A model generated the notes under the pieces. That model saw nothing but the letters and a program-made list of their open reading frames with translations. It was not told the DNA's origin and did not search any database. A DNA stretch of 6,471 nt from an uncultured Rhodospirillales bacterium (GTDB taxonomy: Bacteria; Pseudomonadota; Alphaproteobacteria; CALMVH01): positions 3,070 to 9,540 of the forward strand of contig CALMVH010000211.1 of NCBI GenBank assembly GCA_937873165.1, read 5' to 3'. The position numbers and the translations under genes were made by a program. Positions 1 through 6,318 of the stretch are shown here, piece after piece. Within the stretch, counting starts at the first letter, position 1; every line of letters begins with the position of its first letter.

Positions 1-42
1 GGTAGGCCAGGGACACCTAGCCTTCGTCAGCCCCCGTTCCCG

Positions 43-2715
43 TCAGTGCCGCTCCTCGGTTGGCGGCAGCTCCGGGGCCAGCGCGTGCAGGTCGGTCGCG
101 AGGGTACGCAGGCTTATTTCATCCTTGCGAAGAACCTGGCGGGCGCTGGTCAGGCGCTCCCGGTCTTTCGACGTCAGGTCGCGCGCCGTGAGCACGACCA
201 CCGGTACATTGGCGCAGTCGGGGCGCGTTCGAAGGGCGCTGAGGAATGAAAAGCCGTCCATGACCGGCATCGTCAGGTCCAGCAGGATCAATTGTGGCAC
301 GATCTCGGATACATAGATCAGCGCCTCCGCGCCGTTACCGGCCTCCGCCACCGTCCAGCCCTCGCGTTCCAGAACGATCCGCAACCGGCTGCGGGCGTCG
401 GCATCGTCATCGACGATCAGGATTTCGCCTTCCGCGTTGCGGAAACGGTCCATTACATGCCTGAAATCGTCCCAAATCACGGGCTTTGGGACATAATCCG
501 CCGCTCCGAGTGATTGCGCCAGTCCGGGCTCTCCCGCAAAGGTGATCATGATCACCGGAATATCGGACAGGGTCGGGTCGGCCTTCAAAGTCTCAAGCAC
601 CGACCAGCCATCCATTCCGGGCATGACGACGTCCAGGAGGATCGCGCGCGGACGCAGCTTGGCTGCCAGCCTCAGCCCCGAAAGCCCGTCGGACGCGATG
701 CTGGGCTCGAATCCCTCGCGGTGCAGGAACCGCGACATCAGATCCTGTTGCGCGGGATCGTCGTCGATGATCAGGACCGTTTCCTTGTGGTGAACTTCCG
801 CGGCGTCTGGCTGCGACGGGTCGGCGGCGTTGTCGGCGGTGGTCTTCGCCTGCGATACCGACGGCAGCACCGATGGCAGCCGCACGGTGAAGGTCGTGCC
901 GGCACCGGGTTCGCTTTCCACCGTCACGCCGCCGCCCAGCATACCGGCGAACACCTTGACGATCGAAAGCCCCAGGCCCGTGCCACCGAACTTGCGCGTG
1001 GTGGATTCATCGGCCTGCTGGAAGCGCTGGAACAGCTTGCTCAGCTGTTCCCTCGTCATGCCGATGCCCGTGTCCCTGACGCTGAACACTAGCCAGCGAC
1101 CGCCAGACGAGCCCGGTTCCGACAGGACGCTCAGCGTGATGGTGCCATTCTCGGTGAATTTTGCAGCGTTGCTGAGGAGGTTCAAAAGGATTTGCCGCAG
1201 CTTGACCAAATCGGAGTTCATCTCCCCAAGATCAGAAGCGGTCTCGATTTCAATACGGTTCGATTTTTTGGTGATCAGGCTGTGCACGGTGGATGCAACG
1301 TCCTGAACCGCATCGGCTACATCGAACGTTTCGGCAAATACGTCCATCTTGCCGCTTTCGACCTTGCTCAAATCCAGCACGTCGTTGATTAATCCCAGCA
1401 GGTGACGGGCATTGTTCTCGATTTTGCCGATATCCTCGCCCAGGCTGAGCTCGGCCAGGATGGGTTCGGCACTTTCCTCGATTTCCTCCTGCAGCATTTC
1501 GCTATAGCCAATGATGGCCGACAGCGCCGTGCGCAACTCGTCGCTCATATTAGCGATGAACGTGCTCTTGGCCAGGTTTGCGGCCTCCGCCGCGTCGCGG
1601 GCGGCTTCGATCGCGACTTCCGAGCGCTTGCGTTCGGTGATGTCGGTCAAAACCAGCCCAACGCCGCGCCTCTCGCTTGGACTGAGTTCGGCATTCCTGC
1701 GAAAGGTCCTTTTTCTTCTGCTTGACCTGGTGACCGCCGGCCGCAAGGGGTAGATGGTCGCCAGCAGGTACCGGGATTGTTCGGCCGATTGATCGGGCGG
1801 TGGAAGCTCGATCTCCACGTCGGGAATACTCCACCCCTGCCGCAGGACGCTCGAAACCTGGTCGCCCAGTCCCGCCTGCAACTGCGGCAGCACATCCCAT
1901 GCCGGCCGGCCAACAGCCGCATGCCCGGAGTCACCAGGTTTGCCACCCATGGCCAGCACCGCCTTGTTGGCGTGGCGGACACTCAGGGCGTAGTCGAAGA
2001 AGGCAAGCCCAACGGGAGCGTTTTCCAGAACGCCCTGCAGCAGGGCGTCCGTTTCCCGCTCGCGCGTTCGCCTCGTGATGGCAAGCCACACAAACGACAG
2101 GCATGCGAGAAGACTCATCAGCGAAGACAACAGGGTTACGGCATCGCCTCGGACATGCTGGCGGTGCTCCAGCCGGGCCACCTGCTTACCCGCCACATCG
2201 TGAACCGTGCTGACGCGCAGGCGCACGGCATCCATCGTTGCTTTATCCGCGCCGGAATAAACAAGTGTTAGCCCCGCCTGCAAGCCGCCCGCGCGGCGGG
2301 CCGAGATCGCCTGCTGGGCGATGTCCCGCTTGATCTTTACCAGCTGCCGCAGTTCGGGCAGATCGTCCGTCGGGCCGGTTACCGGCGGCAGTACGCTGTC
2401 GAGGTTCTGCAGCCCCCAGTTATAAGGTTGAAGAAACTCGTCGCGACCGGTCAGCAGAAAGCCTCGTTCGCCGGTTTCCAGATCCTTCATCGCCGACAGG
2501 ATGGCTTCCACACGGCTAGACACGCCGGTAGCGGAGCGGATTGCCCGATCGTCGCGCCCGCTTGCCTGGAGATTGAGGATGACCAGAACGATTGCGGCCG
2601 ACAGCAGGATGCCTGCCACCAGGGAACCAAGAGCAATCCGGTCGAAACCTGCTGGGGACACTGGAGACTCAGCAGACTGGCGGCCGGTGGTGTTTTCCTG
2701 AGGGGGAATGGGCAT
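43..2715 (-). CDS. CHASE3-PAS hybrid histidine kinase with two receiver domains and a degenerate H-box
   Basis: Membrane sensor of the two-component type, 890 aa. The order is: TM1 (about 27-49), periplasmic CHASE3 domain (about 50-190, with the typical TGERGFLLTG stretch at 81-90), TM2 (about 193-213), PAS (about 224-360, ending in LTDITERKR), HisKA dimerisation helices (about 382-455), HATPase_c (about 500-615), REC1 (about 646-757) and REC2 (about 764-875). ATP-binding boxes look intact: N-box around N512/N516, G1 DTGIGM at 548-553, F-box 562-565 and G2 GGTGLGL at 577-583. REC1 keeps D695, T725 and K744; REC2 keeps D813, T843 and K864. The H-box reads SDELRTALS, so residue 392 is Asp (codon GAC) instead of the phospho-acceptor His, with Pro-to-Ala and Asn-to-Ser changes beside it. 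Autophosphorylation is therefore unlikely; a scaffold, allosteric or phosphatase role is inferred. There is no HPt domain. The ATG has AGGA nine bases upstream (2725-2728). It probably follows the pentapeptide gene in one operon. The input signal is unknown. Confidence 0.95.
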   Translation of the reverse strand: MPIPPQENTTGRQSAESPVSPAGFDRIALGSLVAGILLSAAIVLVILNLQASGRDDRAIRSATGVSSRVEAILSAMKDLETGERGFLLTGRDEFLQPYNWGLQNLDSVLPPVTGPTDDLPELRQLVKIKRDIAQQAISARRAGGLQAGLTLVYSGADKATMDAVRLRVSTVHDVAGKQVARLEHRQHVRGDAVTLLSSLMSLLACLSFVWLAITRRTRERETDALLQGVLENAPVGLAFFDYALSVRHANKAVLAMGGKPGDSGHAAVGRPAWDVLPQLQAGLGDQVSSVLRQGWSIPDVEIELPPPDQSAEQSRYLLATIYPLRPAVTRSSRRKRTFRRNAELSPSERRGVGLVLTDITERKRSEVAIEAARDAAEAANLAKSTFIANMSDELRTALSAIIGYSEMLQEEIEESAEPILAELSLGEDIGKIENNARHLLGLINDVLDLSKVESGKMDVFAETFDVADAVQDVASTVHSLITKKSNRIEIETASDLGEMNSDLVKLRQILLNLLSNAAKFTENGTITLSVLSEPGSSGGRWLVFSVRDTGIGMTREQLSKLFQRFQQADESTTRKFGGTGLGLSIVKVFAGMLGGGVTVESEPGAGTTFTVRLPSVLPSVSQAKTTADNAADPSQPDAAEVHHKETVLIIDDDPAQQDLMSRFLHREGFEPSIASDGLSGLRLAAKLRPRAILLDVVMPGMDGWSVLETLKADPTLSDIPVIMITFAGEPGLAQSLGAADYVPKPVIWDDFRHVMDRFRNAEGEILIVDDDADARSRLRIVLEREGWTVAEAGNGAEALIYVSEIVPQLILLDLTMPVMDGFSFLSALRTRPDCANVPVVVLTARDLTSKDRERLTSARQVLRKDEISLRTLATDLHALAPELPPTEERH

Positions 2716-2778
2716 GATCGGTAATCCTGTCTCTTGCTGGCCCGGTTCGATCCGGTGGTATCTGACGAAGTGCGGCTT

Positions 2779-4209
2779 TCAGCGTCTGAGCCTGTTACCC
2801 AACACATAGCCGAACAATCCGATCAGGACCAATCCCAGCACGTATTCGGTGCTGGCAAGAAAGTAAACCTCGTGGCTGCTTGGCTTGAAATCAAAATCGG
2901 GTGCCACGGCGGTGCACATCGTCAGGAAACTGAAGCCCATCAACTGGAAAGGGTTCCTGACGGGGGCGCCGGCAAGATGGTCGACGGTATCGGTTGAATA
3001 CCTGAGGCTTCCCGTGACCCCGAATACCACCGCAAAACATACAAGGGTGGTCACAAAGGCGCGTAAAACGCGCGGCAGGCTTTCGCCGTAGTCGCATAGC
3101 CATTCGGCAAAAACGTCGCCGCTCCATTCAAAACAACGCGTCACAGCCTCTCGCAGGCGGCGGCCACGCCATGCTGCTTTCAACAATGCCAGGGAATGCC
3201 GCTTCCCCATGCGCCGAGCCTTGCGGAACGTCCAGCTCGCCGCCTCCGGGTTACCCAATGTTCGAAAGTTCTGCTCCAGCGCCAGATACGCCTGCCGTGC
3301 CGCTTCGAACTCGCCGGCAGCCTCTTCCCCAACCGCGCCGCCCAGTTGATCCACCCGAAAGCGCGTGTTTTCCAGCCATGCGCCCGACAGGCGCACGTTC
3401 GTCAGGTTGCAGGTGGATAAGTCCACCCTCGGCAAACTGGCGCCGCTGAGATCGGCATTCTCAAAGTTTGCATGAACCACGGTGGCCCCCCTCAGGTCGA
3501 CATTGCGCATGGTCGCACCGGAGAAATTGACGTTCTTCAGTTCGGCATCCTGCAGGTTCGCTCCCGAAAGGGAGGCGCCTTCCAGCGAAGCTTCCTGCAG
3601 CACGGCTTCCTTCATGTTGGCATCCGTGGCGTCGGCGCCCTGCATCTTGCCGCCCCACAGGTCGGCCTTGGTGAGGTTTGCCCCATCCAGCAAGGCCCCT
3701 GCGAAGTTGGCGAACCGAAGCGTGGCGCCGGTGAACTGCGCGTCCTCCAGCAGGGCCTCGGAAAAGTTGCCTTCGTTTCCCAGGCACTCCATGAAATCGC
3801 TGCCGGACAGATCGGCCTCGTGCAGATCGGCGCCGTCCAGCCGGGCCTTGCGCAGTACCGCGTTGCGCATGATAACGCCGCTGAAATCGGTGCCTGTCAG
3901 GTCCGTTCCGCTGAAATCGGCACCCTGCAGGTCTGCCCCCCGGAAGCTGGCCGCGCGGAACTGCGGGCGGCCCTCGGGATGCCACCACGAGGGGGGATTG
4001 CCCAGCCGCACGGCATGTTCGCCCAACGCCAGGTGGTTCAAGCGCAGTTCCTGCAGGTTCAGCCGGCCGCTTGCCAGTTCCGGCACCACCAGGCGGCTTT
4101 CGGGATCGGCTTCTATCATGCCAAGGATGATCTCGATGCGCGCCGCGGCATCAGCCTCTTCCAGGGGATGCCGCGTGGGCGGCAGGTCGCGTGTATCGTT
4201 CGAAGTCAA
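2779..4209 (-). CDS. Pentapeptide-repeat protein with C-terminal two-helix channel-like membrane module
   Basis: A 476-aa protein. Residues 1-80 form a soluble N-terminus. About 85-285 are near-continuous A(D/N)Lxx pentapeptides (for example GADLQGADFSGTDLTGTDF), expected to fold as a right-handed quadrilateral beta-helix. The linker at about 300-380 has the pattern common in pentapeptide-repeat membrane proteins (YLALEQNFRTLGN, then ASWTFRKARRMGK, then DYGESLPRVL). The C-terminus has TM1 (about 383-400), a re-entrant-loop-like segment (about 421-440) and TM2 (about 448-471), ending in a basic tail. This layout matches Ion_trans_2-type channels, but the loop reads FSFLTMCTAVAPDF with no TVGYGD/TLGYGD filter, so K+ conduction is doubtful. 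The start is TTG at 4209, chosen because GAGGG lies four bases upstream; the next in-frame ATG (4119) would remove 30 residues. It lies 63 nt before the hybrid kinase on the same strand, so joint transcription and perhaps a shared membrane function are likely. The ligand or partner is unknown. Confidence 0.9.
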   Translation of the reverse strand: MTSNDTRDLPPTRHPLEEADAAARIEIILGMIEADPESRLVVPELASGRLNLQELRLNHLALGEHAVRLGNPPSWWHPEGRPQFRAASFRGADLQGADFSGTDLTGTDFSGVIMRNAVLRKARLDGADLHEADLSGSDFMECLGNEGNFSEALLEDAQFTGATLRFANFAGALLDGANLTKADLWGGKMQGADATDANMKEAVLQEASLEGASLSGANLQDAELKNVNFSGATMRNVDLRGATVVHANFENADLSGASLPRVDLSTCNLTNVRLSGAWLENTRFRVDQLGGAVGEEAAGEFEAARQAYLALEQNFRTLGNPEAASWTFRKARRMGKRHSLALLKAAWRGRRLREAVTRCFEWSGDVFAEWLCDYGESLPRVLRAFVTTLVCFAVVFGVTGSLRYSTDTVDHLAGAPVRNPFQLMGFSFLTMCTAVAPDFDFKPSSHEVYFLASTEYVLGLVLIGLFGYVLGNRLRR

Positions 4210-4213
4210 TCAA

Positions 4214-4218
4214 CCCTC
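4214..4218 (-). promoter_or_regulatory. Ribosome binding site deciding a TTG start
   Basis: On the minus strand GAGGG is followed by TTGA and then the TTG codon at 4209-4207. This strong Shine-Dalgarno match favours the TTG over the first in-frame ATG (residue 31) of the pentapeptide-repeat gene. Confidence 0.65.
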
Positions 4219-4403
4219 GGAAAGGTAGGCGCGATCAAACGCTGTTACACCGTCCTGCCGCTTGCCAGCCCTCGTGCTGTTAGATTGCCGGACGCAGGAA
4301 CAGTAGTCTCGAACAGGAGTTAAACCAGATCAAGCCTACTCTGCTGCTGAACGTTCCATAGGCCGGGAAGTCACAGGGGATTGCGTGCTGCTGCGTTACG
4401 AAT

Positions 4404-4408
4404 GAAGG
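4404..4408 (+). promoter_or_regulatory. Ribosome binding site of the response regulator
   Basis: GAAGG followed by CAACA and ATG at 4414. It selects this ATG over the in-frame ATG at 4402, which has no purine-rich match upstream. Confidence 0.7.
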
Positions 4409-4413
4409 CAACA

Positions 4414-4800
4414 ATGACCACTATCCTATTGGTAGAAGACCACGAAGAAATCTGGGATTTCCTGTCGCGGCGCCTGAAGCGCCGTGGGTTCGACGTCCTG
4501 ATTGCGACCGATGGTCAGGCCGCCGTCGAAAAAGCGCTGGCCGACAGGCCGGATCTGATACTGATGGATATGAACCTGCCGATCATGGACGGCTGGACCG
4601 CAGCCGGTCGGATCAAGGCAAGTCCCGAAGGAGCCGCAACCCCAATCATCGCCCTGACGGCGCATGCCATGGCGGGAGACAGGGAAAAGGCGATCGCCGC
4701 AGGCTGCGACGACTACCATCCGAAGCCTGTCGACTTTTCAAGATTGCTGACCCAGATCGAAGCATTCGTCGGAGCCGTCCAGTCCGATAAGATTGCATAG
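4414..4800 (+). CDS. Single-domain response regulator (DivK/CheY-like receiver)
   Basis: A 128-aa stand-alone receiver domain with no output domain. It signals by protein-protein contact or as a phosphorelay intermediate in the cytoplasm. Visible REC residues are the acidic pair E8-D9 (LLVEDHEE), phospho-acceptor D52 (LILMDMNLP), switch T82 (ALTAHAM) and K104 (HPKPVDF). The stretch AHAMAGDREKAIAAGCDDY is typical of the DivK-like single-domain regulators common in alphaproteobacteria. The ATG at 4414 is chosen over upstream in-frame starts (4381 TTG, 4402 ATG) because GAAGG sits five bases before it at 4404-4408 and because the REC fold begins right there. It is divergent from the degenerate hybrid kinase operon, which makes the kinase a natural candidate partner (inference). 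The stop is only 9 nt from the convergent lipoprotein ORF, with no terminator hairpin between them. I do not assign the symbol divK because the cell-cycle role cannot be read from sequence. Confidence 0.93.
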   Translation: MTTILLVEDHEEIWDFLSRRLKRRGFDVLIATDGQAAVEKALADRPDLILMDMNLPIMDGWTAAGRIKASPEGAATPIIALTAHAMAGDREKAIAAGCDDYHPKPVDFSRLLTQIEAFVGAVQSDKIA

Positions 4801-4809
4801 CCGCGCAGG

Positions 4810-5568
4810 TCAGACTGCGATCACGCGGTTCTCCTGCCAGGCAATGGGGTAAGAAGCGCCCGGCCAGGAGGGCACCGCCCTGGAGGGCACCGCTCTAGAC
4901 AATACATCGGCCATGCGCGCCCAAGCGTCCGAGTCTTGAGCTACGCACTGGACGATGATTTTTCCCCCGTCAAGCTCGCCACCTTTGCTTCCAAGGCAGA
5001 CAGTATCATGGAAGAGGCCGCGCGGGCCGCGCCCGAACGGTCCAGCCGGAACTACGATCCCGTTCTTCCCGTCGCAGGGTTTTTCAGGCAGGGAAAACCA
5101 GAAGCAGTCTACATCACCGTCAACACGCCGGACCTGCATTCCAATGCCCTGACTACGATGGGGAAGCCCCGGTTCCAGACAATCGTACAGCCTTGATAAC
5201 GATGCGGCCCGGGGGCCCGCAGCCGCCCGGACCGGTTCAGGAAGCTCAATCGGGCCGGCGCGTTTCATCGGCCGGATAAACGCCGGTCTTCGTGTTGCAT
5301 CGAATGGCCATGCTTCGCTTGGCCACGAACGGGTCGCGGGCCGGGTTCCACGTGGCCTCGTCCAGTCCGTGTAGCCGGTTTCCTCACAAATCCGGCCGGC
5401 GCGCTGCAGGCAATCACCGTAATCGCTGAACGGCGGGTTGCAGGTGATCGCATACCCCCTCGACCCATCCGGCAGGTACGTAAGATCGCCGGGAATATCA
5501 CGCTCGGCAGGCCCACCGGCACACGCCGCCACCGCTAGCGTGAAAAGCAGGGCCAAAGAAAAGCGCAT
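4810..5568 (-). CDS. Small lipoprotein N-terminus running into a long, probably frameshifted ORF
   Basis: Open for 252 aa from the ATG at 5568, which has GAGG seven bases upstream. Residues 1-16 are a lipoprotein signal peptide (MRFSLALLFTLAVAAC) with lipobox VAAC and lipidated Cys16, so the product should sit in the outer or inner membrane facing the periplasm. The mature part has Cys43 (YAITCNPPF), Cys53 and Cys61 in a CLQRAGRICEETGY segment, typical of small uncharacterised proteobacterial lipoproteins. After about residue 67 (near 5368) the translation turns Arg/Pro/Trp-rich and loses family character, while another frame continues naturally to a stop at 5246. I therefore read this as a roughly 107-aa lipoprotein gene with a one-base loss. 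The remaining frame to 4810 still looks fairly protein-like (Cys-bearing segments, in-frame RAVPS repeat). It may be a separate gene starting at ATG 5139 (109 aa), the remnant of one, or chance. No function is known. Confidence 0.6.
   Translation of the reverse strand: MRFSLALLFTLAVAACAGGPAERDIPGDLTYLPDGSRGYAITCNPPFSDYGDCLQRAGRICEETGYTDWTRPRGTRPATRSWPSEAWPFDATRRPAFIRPMKRAGPIELPEPVRAAAGPRAASLSRLYDCLEPGLPHRSQGIGMQVRRVDGDVDCFWFSLPEKPCDGKNGIVVPAGPFGRGPRGLFHDTVCLGSKGGELDGGKIIVQCVAQDSDAWARMADVLSRAVPSRAVPSWPGASYPIAWQENRVIAV
4867..4896. repeat. Two-copy 15-bp tandem repeat
   Basis: GGAGGGCACCGCCCT at 4867-4881 is followed directly by GGAGGGCACCGCTCT at 4882-4896 (14 of 15 identical). On the minus strand the unit is a multiple of three and encodes RAVPS twice in the ORF that ends at 4810, so the duplication keeps that frame open. 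Confidence 0.85.
5246..5368 (-). pseudogene. Out-of-frame C-terminal part of the lipoprotein
   Basis: Reading the minus strand from 5368 in the frame two bases on from the lipoprotein ORF gives 40 residues and then TGA at 5248-5246. It starts GLDEATWNPARDPF, continues VAKRSMAIRCNTKTG and ends ADETRRPD. The RSMAIRC motif fits the conserved end (R-x-M-x-I/V-x-C) that I recall from small lipoproteins of this kind, and it supplies a partner Cys. Joining it to residue 67 of the lipoprotein needs one added base in the stretch covering 5359-5376. It could be a real mutation, a sequencing error, or, less likely, programmed frameshifting; no obvious slippery heptamer is seen. Confidence 0.6.
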
Positions 5569-5596
5569 GTGATTGCCTCGTTGCATGAATCCCGAT

Positions 5597-5625
5597 GACA
5601 TACGTACCCGGCCAGCCAAATTCAA
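5597..5625 (-). promoter_or_regulatory. Candidate sigma-70-type promoter for the lipoprotein
   Basis: On the minus strand TTGAAT (5625-5620) is separated by 17 nt from TATGTC (5602-5597), with the lipoprotein ATG 28 nt further on. The -35 matches four of six bases and the -10 only three of six, so this is a weak candidate supported mainly by spacing and position. Confidence 0.25.
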
Positions 5626-5704
5626 ATGCGTCGCGGGCCCGATCCGTTCGATGGTCGTTTGGCTTGGTCACAAAAGAAACGGTGACCGGCGGAAAGTCGT
5701 GAAT

Positions 5705-5742
5705 GTGTGAGCACTGGCTCACACTGGACGGCCAGCTGTGAG
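5705..5742. repeat. Overlapping, mutually exclusive hairpins
   Basis: GTGTGAGC (5705-5712) pairs perfectly with GCTCACAC (5717-5724) around the loop ACTG. The same right arm can instead pair rightward: CTCACACTGG (5718-5727) with CCAG-C-TGTGAG (5732-5742), loop ACGG and one bulged C. TGTGAG is thus present twice, flanking one CTCACA. The first pair also resembles a CRP-like half-site pair (TGTGA/TCACA) but with an 8-nt spacer instead of 6. Operator or attenuator roles are possible; neither is shown. Confidence 0.6.
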
Positions 5743-5919
5743 AAACCGATGCACCAATGGCTTCCTGTAGGAAGGAAAGTAAACAGCGCCCGGTCGGCAA
5801 CGTAGAACAGAGTTTGCCGAACCATTTCTCGGTAAAGCATGGCGTGCGGGAGGGGAAGATGATGGGCACTGGGAGACGTGCGAAATTTAGGACATAAATA
5901 CCCAGTTAGATCACGCATC

Positions 5920-6318
5920 TTACGAGCACGACGGTTTGATCCGGCCTAGCCGTTTGTACTGATATAATTCCTCGAGCGTGAACCGTTTCCGGATTTCTTT
6001 CTGAATGGCACGGGACGCGGGCGTGCTTATTTTCTTGCACTCCCATAGCGACCAGACATCCCCTGTCCACGGGTTCACGGCAAAAACGCCTACATTGTCA
6101 GCTTCTAAACCAAGTTCCGTATAAGCGAAAAATCCAGGGCTCATTCGGTTGCCGTCATCGTAATCGTAAGCTTGCCAAAGGTCCATTCCGCCGTCGTGAG
6201 CTTCGGCTGTCAGAATATGAGCGGTTTTCTCGTCAATTTTCCATGGAATCTCTTTTGCCTGTCCGTCTACGGACAAGTAGAAACAAAGTAAAGTTCTGGA
6301 TAAGATGACAAATTTCAT
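5920..6318 (-). CDS. Small secreted protein of unknown family, coupled to an upstream partial gene
   Basis: A 132-aa protein. Residues 1-21 look like a Sec signal peptide: Lys2, hydrophobic core to about 16, and a VDGQA site before KEIPW. A soluble periplasmic product of about 111 aa is expected. The mature part is acidic in the first half (WQAYDYDDGNRMSPGFFAY) and then has an FAVNPWTGDVWSLWECKK segment and a basic helical end (SRAIQKEIRKRF). Two Cys remain after cleavage (94 and 131) and could form a disulfide. Its ATG shares one base with the upstream stop codon (TAATG), and AGG lies eight bases before the ATG, so translation is probably coupled. G+C is about 50% over 5941-6300 by hand count, well below the neighbouring kinase and pentapeptide genes, which suggests acquired or accessory DNA. 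I do not recognise the family. An immunity protein for the upstream product is one hypothesis. Confidence 0.75.
   Translation of the reverse strand: MKFVILSRTLLCFYLSVDGQAKEIPWKIDEKTAHILTAEAHDGGMDLWQAYDYDDGNRMSPGFFAYTELGLEADNVGVFAVNPWTGDVWSLWECKKISTPASRAIQKEIRKRFTLEELYQYKRLGRIKPSCS

Larger units (their letters stand above)
4210..4413. promoter_or_regulatory. Divergent intergenic region between the pentapeptide/kinase genes and the response regulator
   Basis: This 204-nt region must hold the leftward promoter for the pentapeptide-kinase pair and the rightward one for the receiver gene. I found no convincing -35/-10 pair by eye. It contains GAACGTTC (4350-4357), an exact 8-bp palindrome, and a GGAAC at 4297-4301. 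The GGAAC invites comparison with EcfG-type stress promoters (GGAAC-N16/17-CGTT), but the partner CGTT is absent. Shared regulation of the divergent units is plausible from layout only. Confidence 0.5.
5569..5919. other. Gene-free stretch of 351 nt with several inverted repeats
   Basis: Overlapping minus-strand ORFs here have no family character and are Cys/His/Pro-rich, as expected of chance frames. Contents seen are: the candidate lipoprotein promoter near 5597-5625; an inverted repeat GGTCAC (5666-5671) with GTGACC (5682-5687); the double hairpin at 5705-5742; and a short palindrome CTTCCT-GT-AGGAAG at 5761-5774. No T-run follows any of these on the minus strand, so none is a standard intrinsic terminator for the upstream gene. 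I see no tRNA or recognisable small RNA. Confidence 0.6.

Noticed and set aside
1..16. A possible gene start on the minus strand, GTG at 16 with GAAGG four bases upstream, reading VSLAY off the window edge
   Set aside because: Only five codons are visible, so it cannot be told from chance.
514..1092. A 192-aa plus-strand ORF opposite the kinase
   Set aside because: It is antisense to recognisable REC and HATPase sequence and is His/Arg/Gln-rich with no family features.
3472..4323. Long plus-strand ORFs (283 and 248 aa) opposite the pentapeptide gene
   Set aside because: They are shadows caused by the repeating codon pattern of the pentapeptide repeats. They have low-complexity composition and no domain, and the minus-strand frame has clear A(D/N)Lxx repeats.
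4297..4323. EcfG-type stress promoter (GGAAC element) in the divergent region
   Set aside because: No CGTT at the required 16-17 nt spacing on either strand.
5705..5724. The GTGTGAGC hairpin as an intrinsic terminator of the 5920-6318 gene
   Set aside because: It is not followed by a T-run on the minus strand and lies about 200 nt past the stop.
5498..5918. Minus-strand ORFs of 123 and 98 aa between the two right-hand genes
   Set aside because: They have no domain, no ribosome site and chance-like Cys/His/Pro-rich composition, and they overlap the lipoprotein start and the hairpins.
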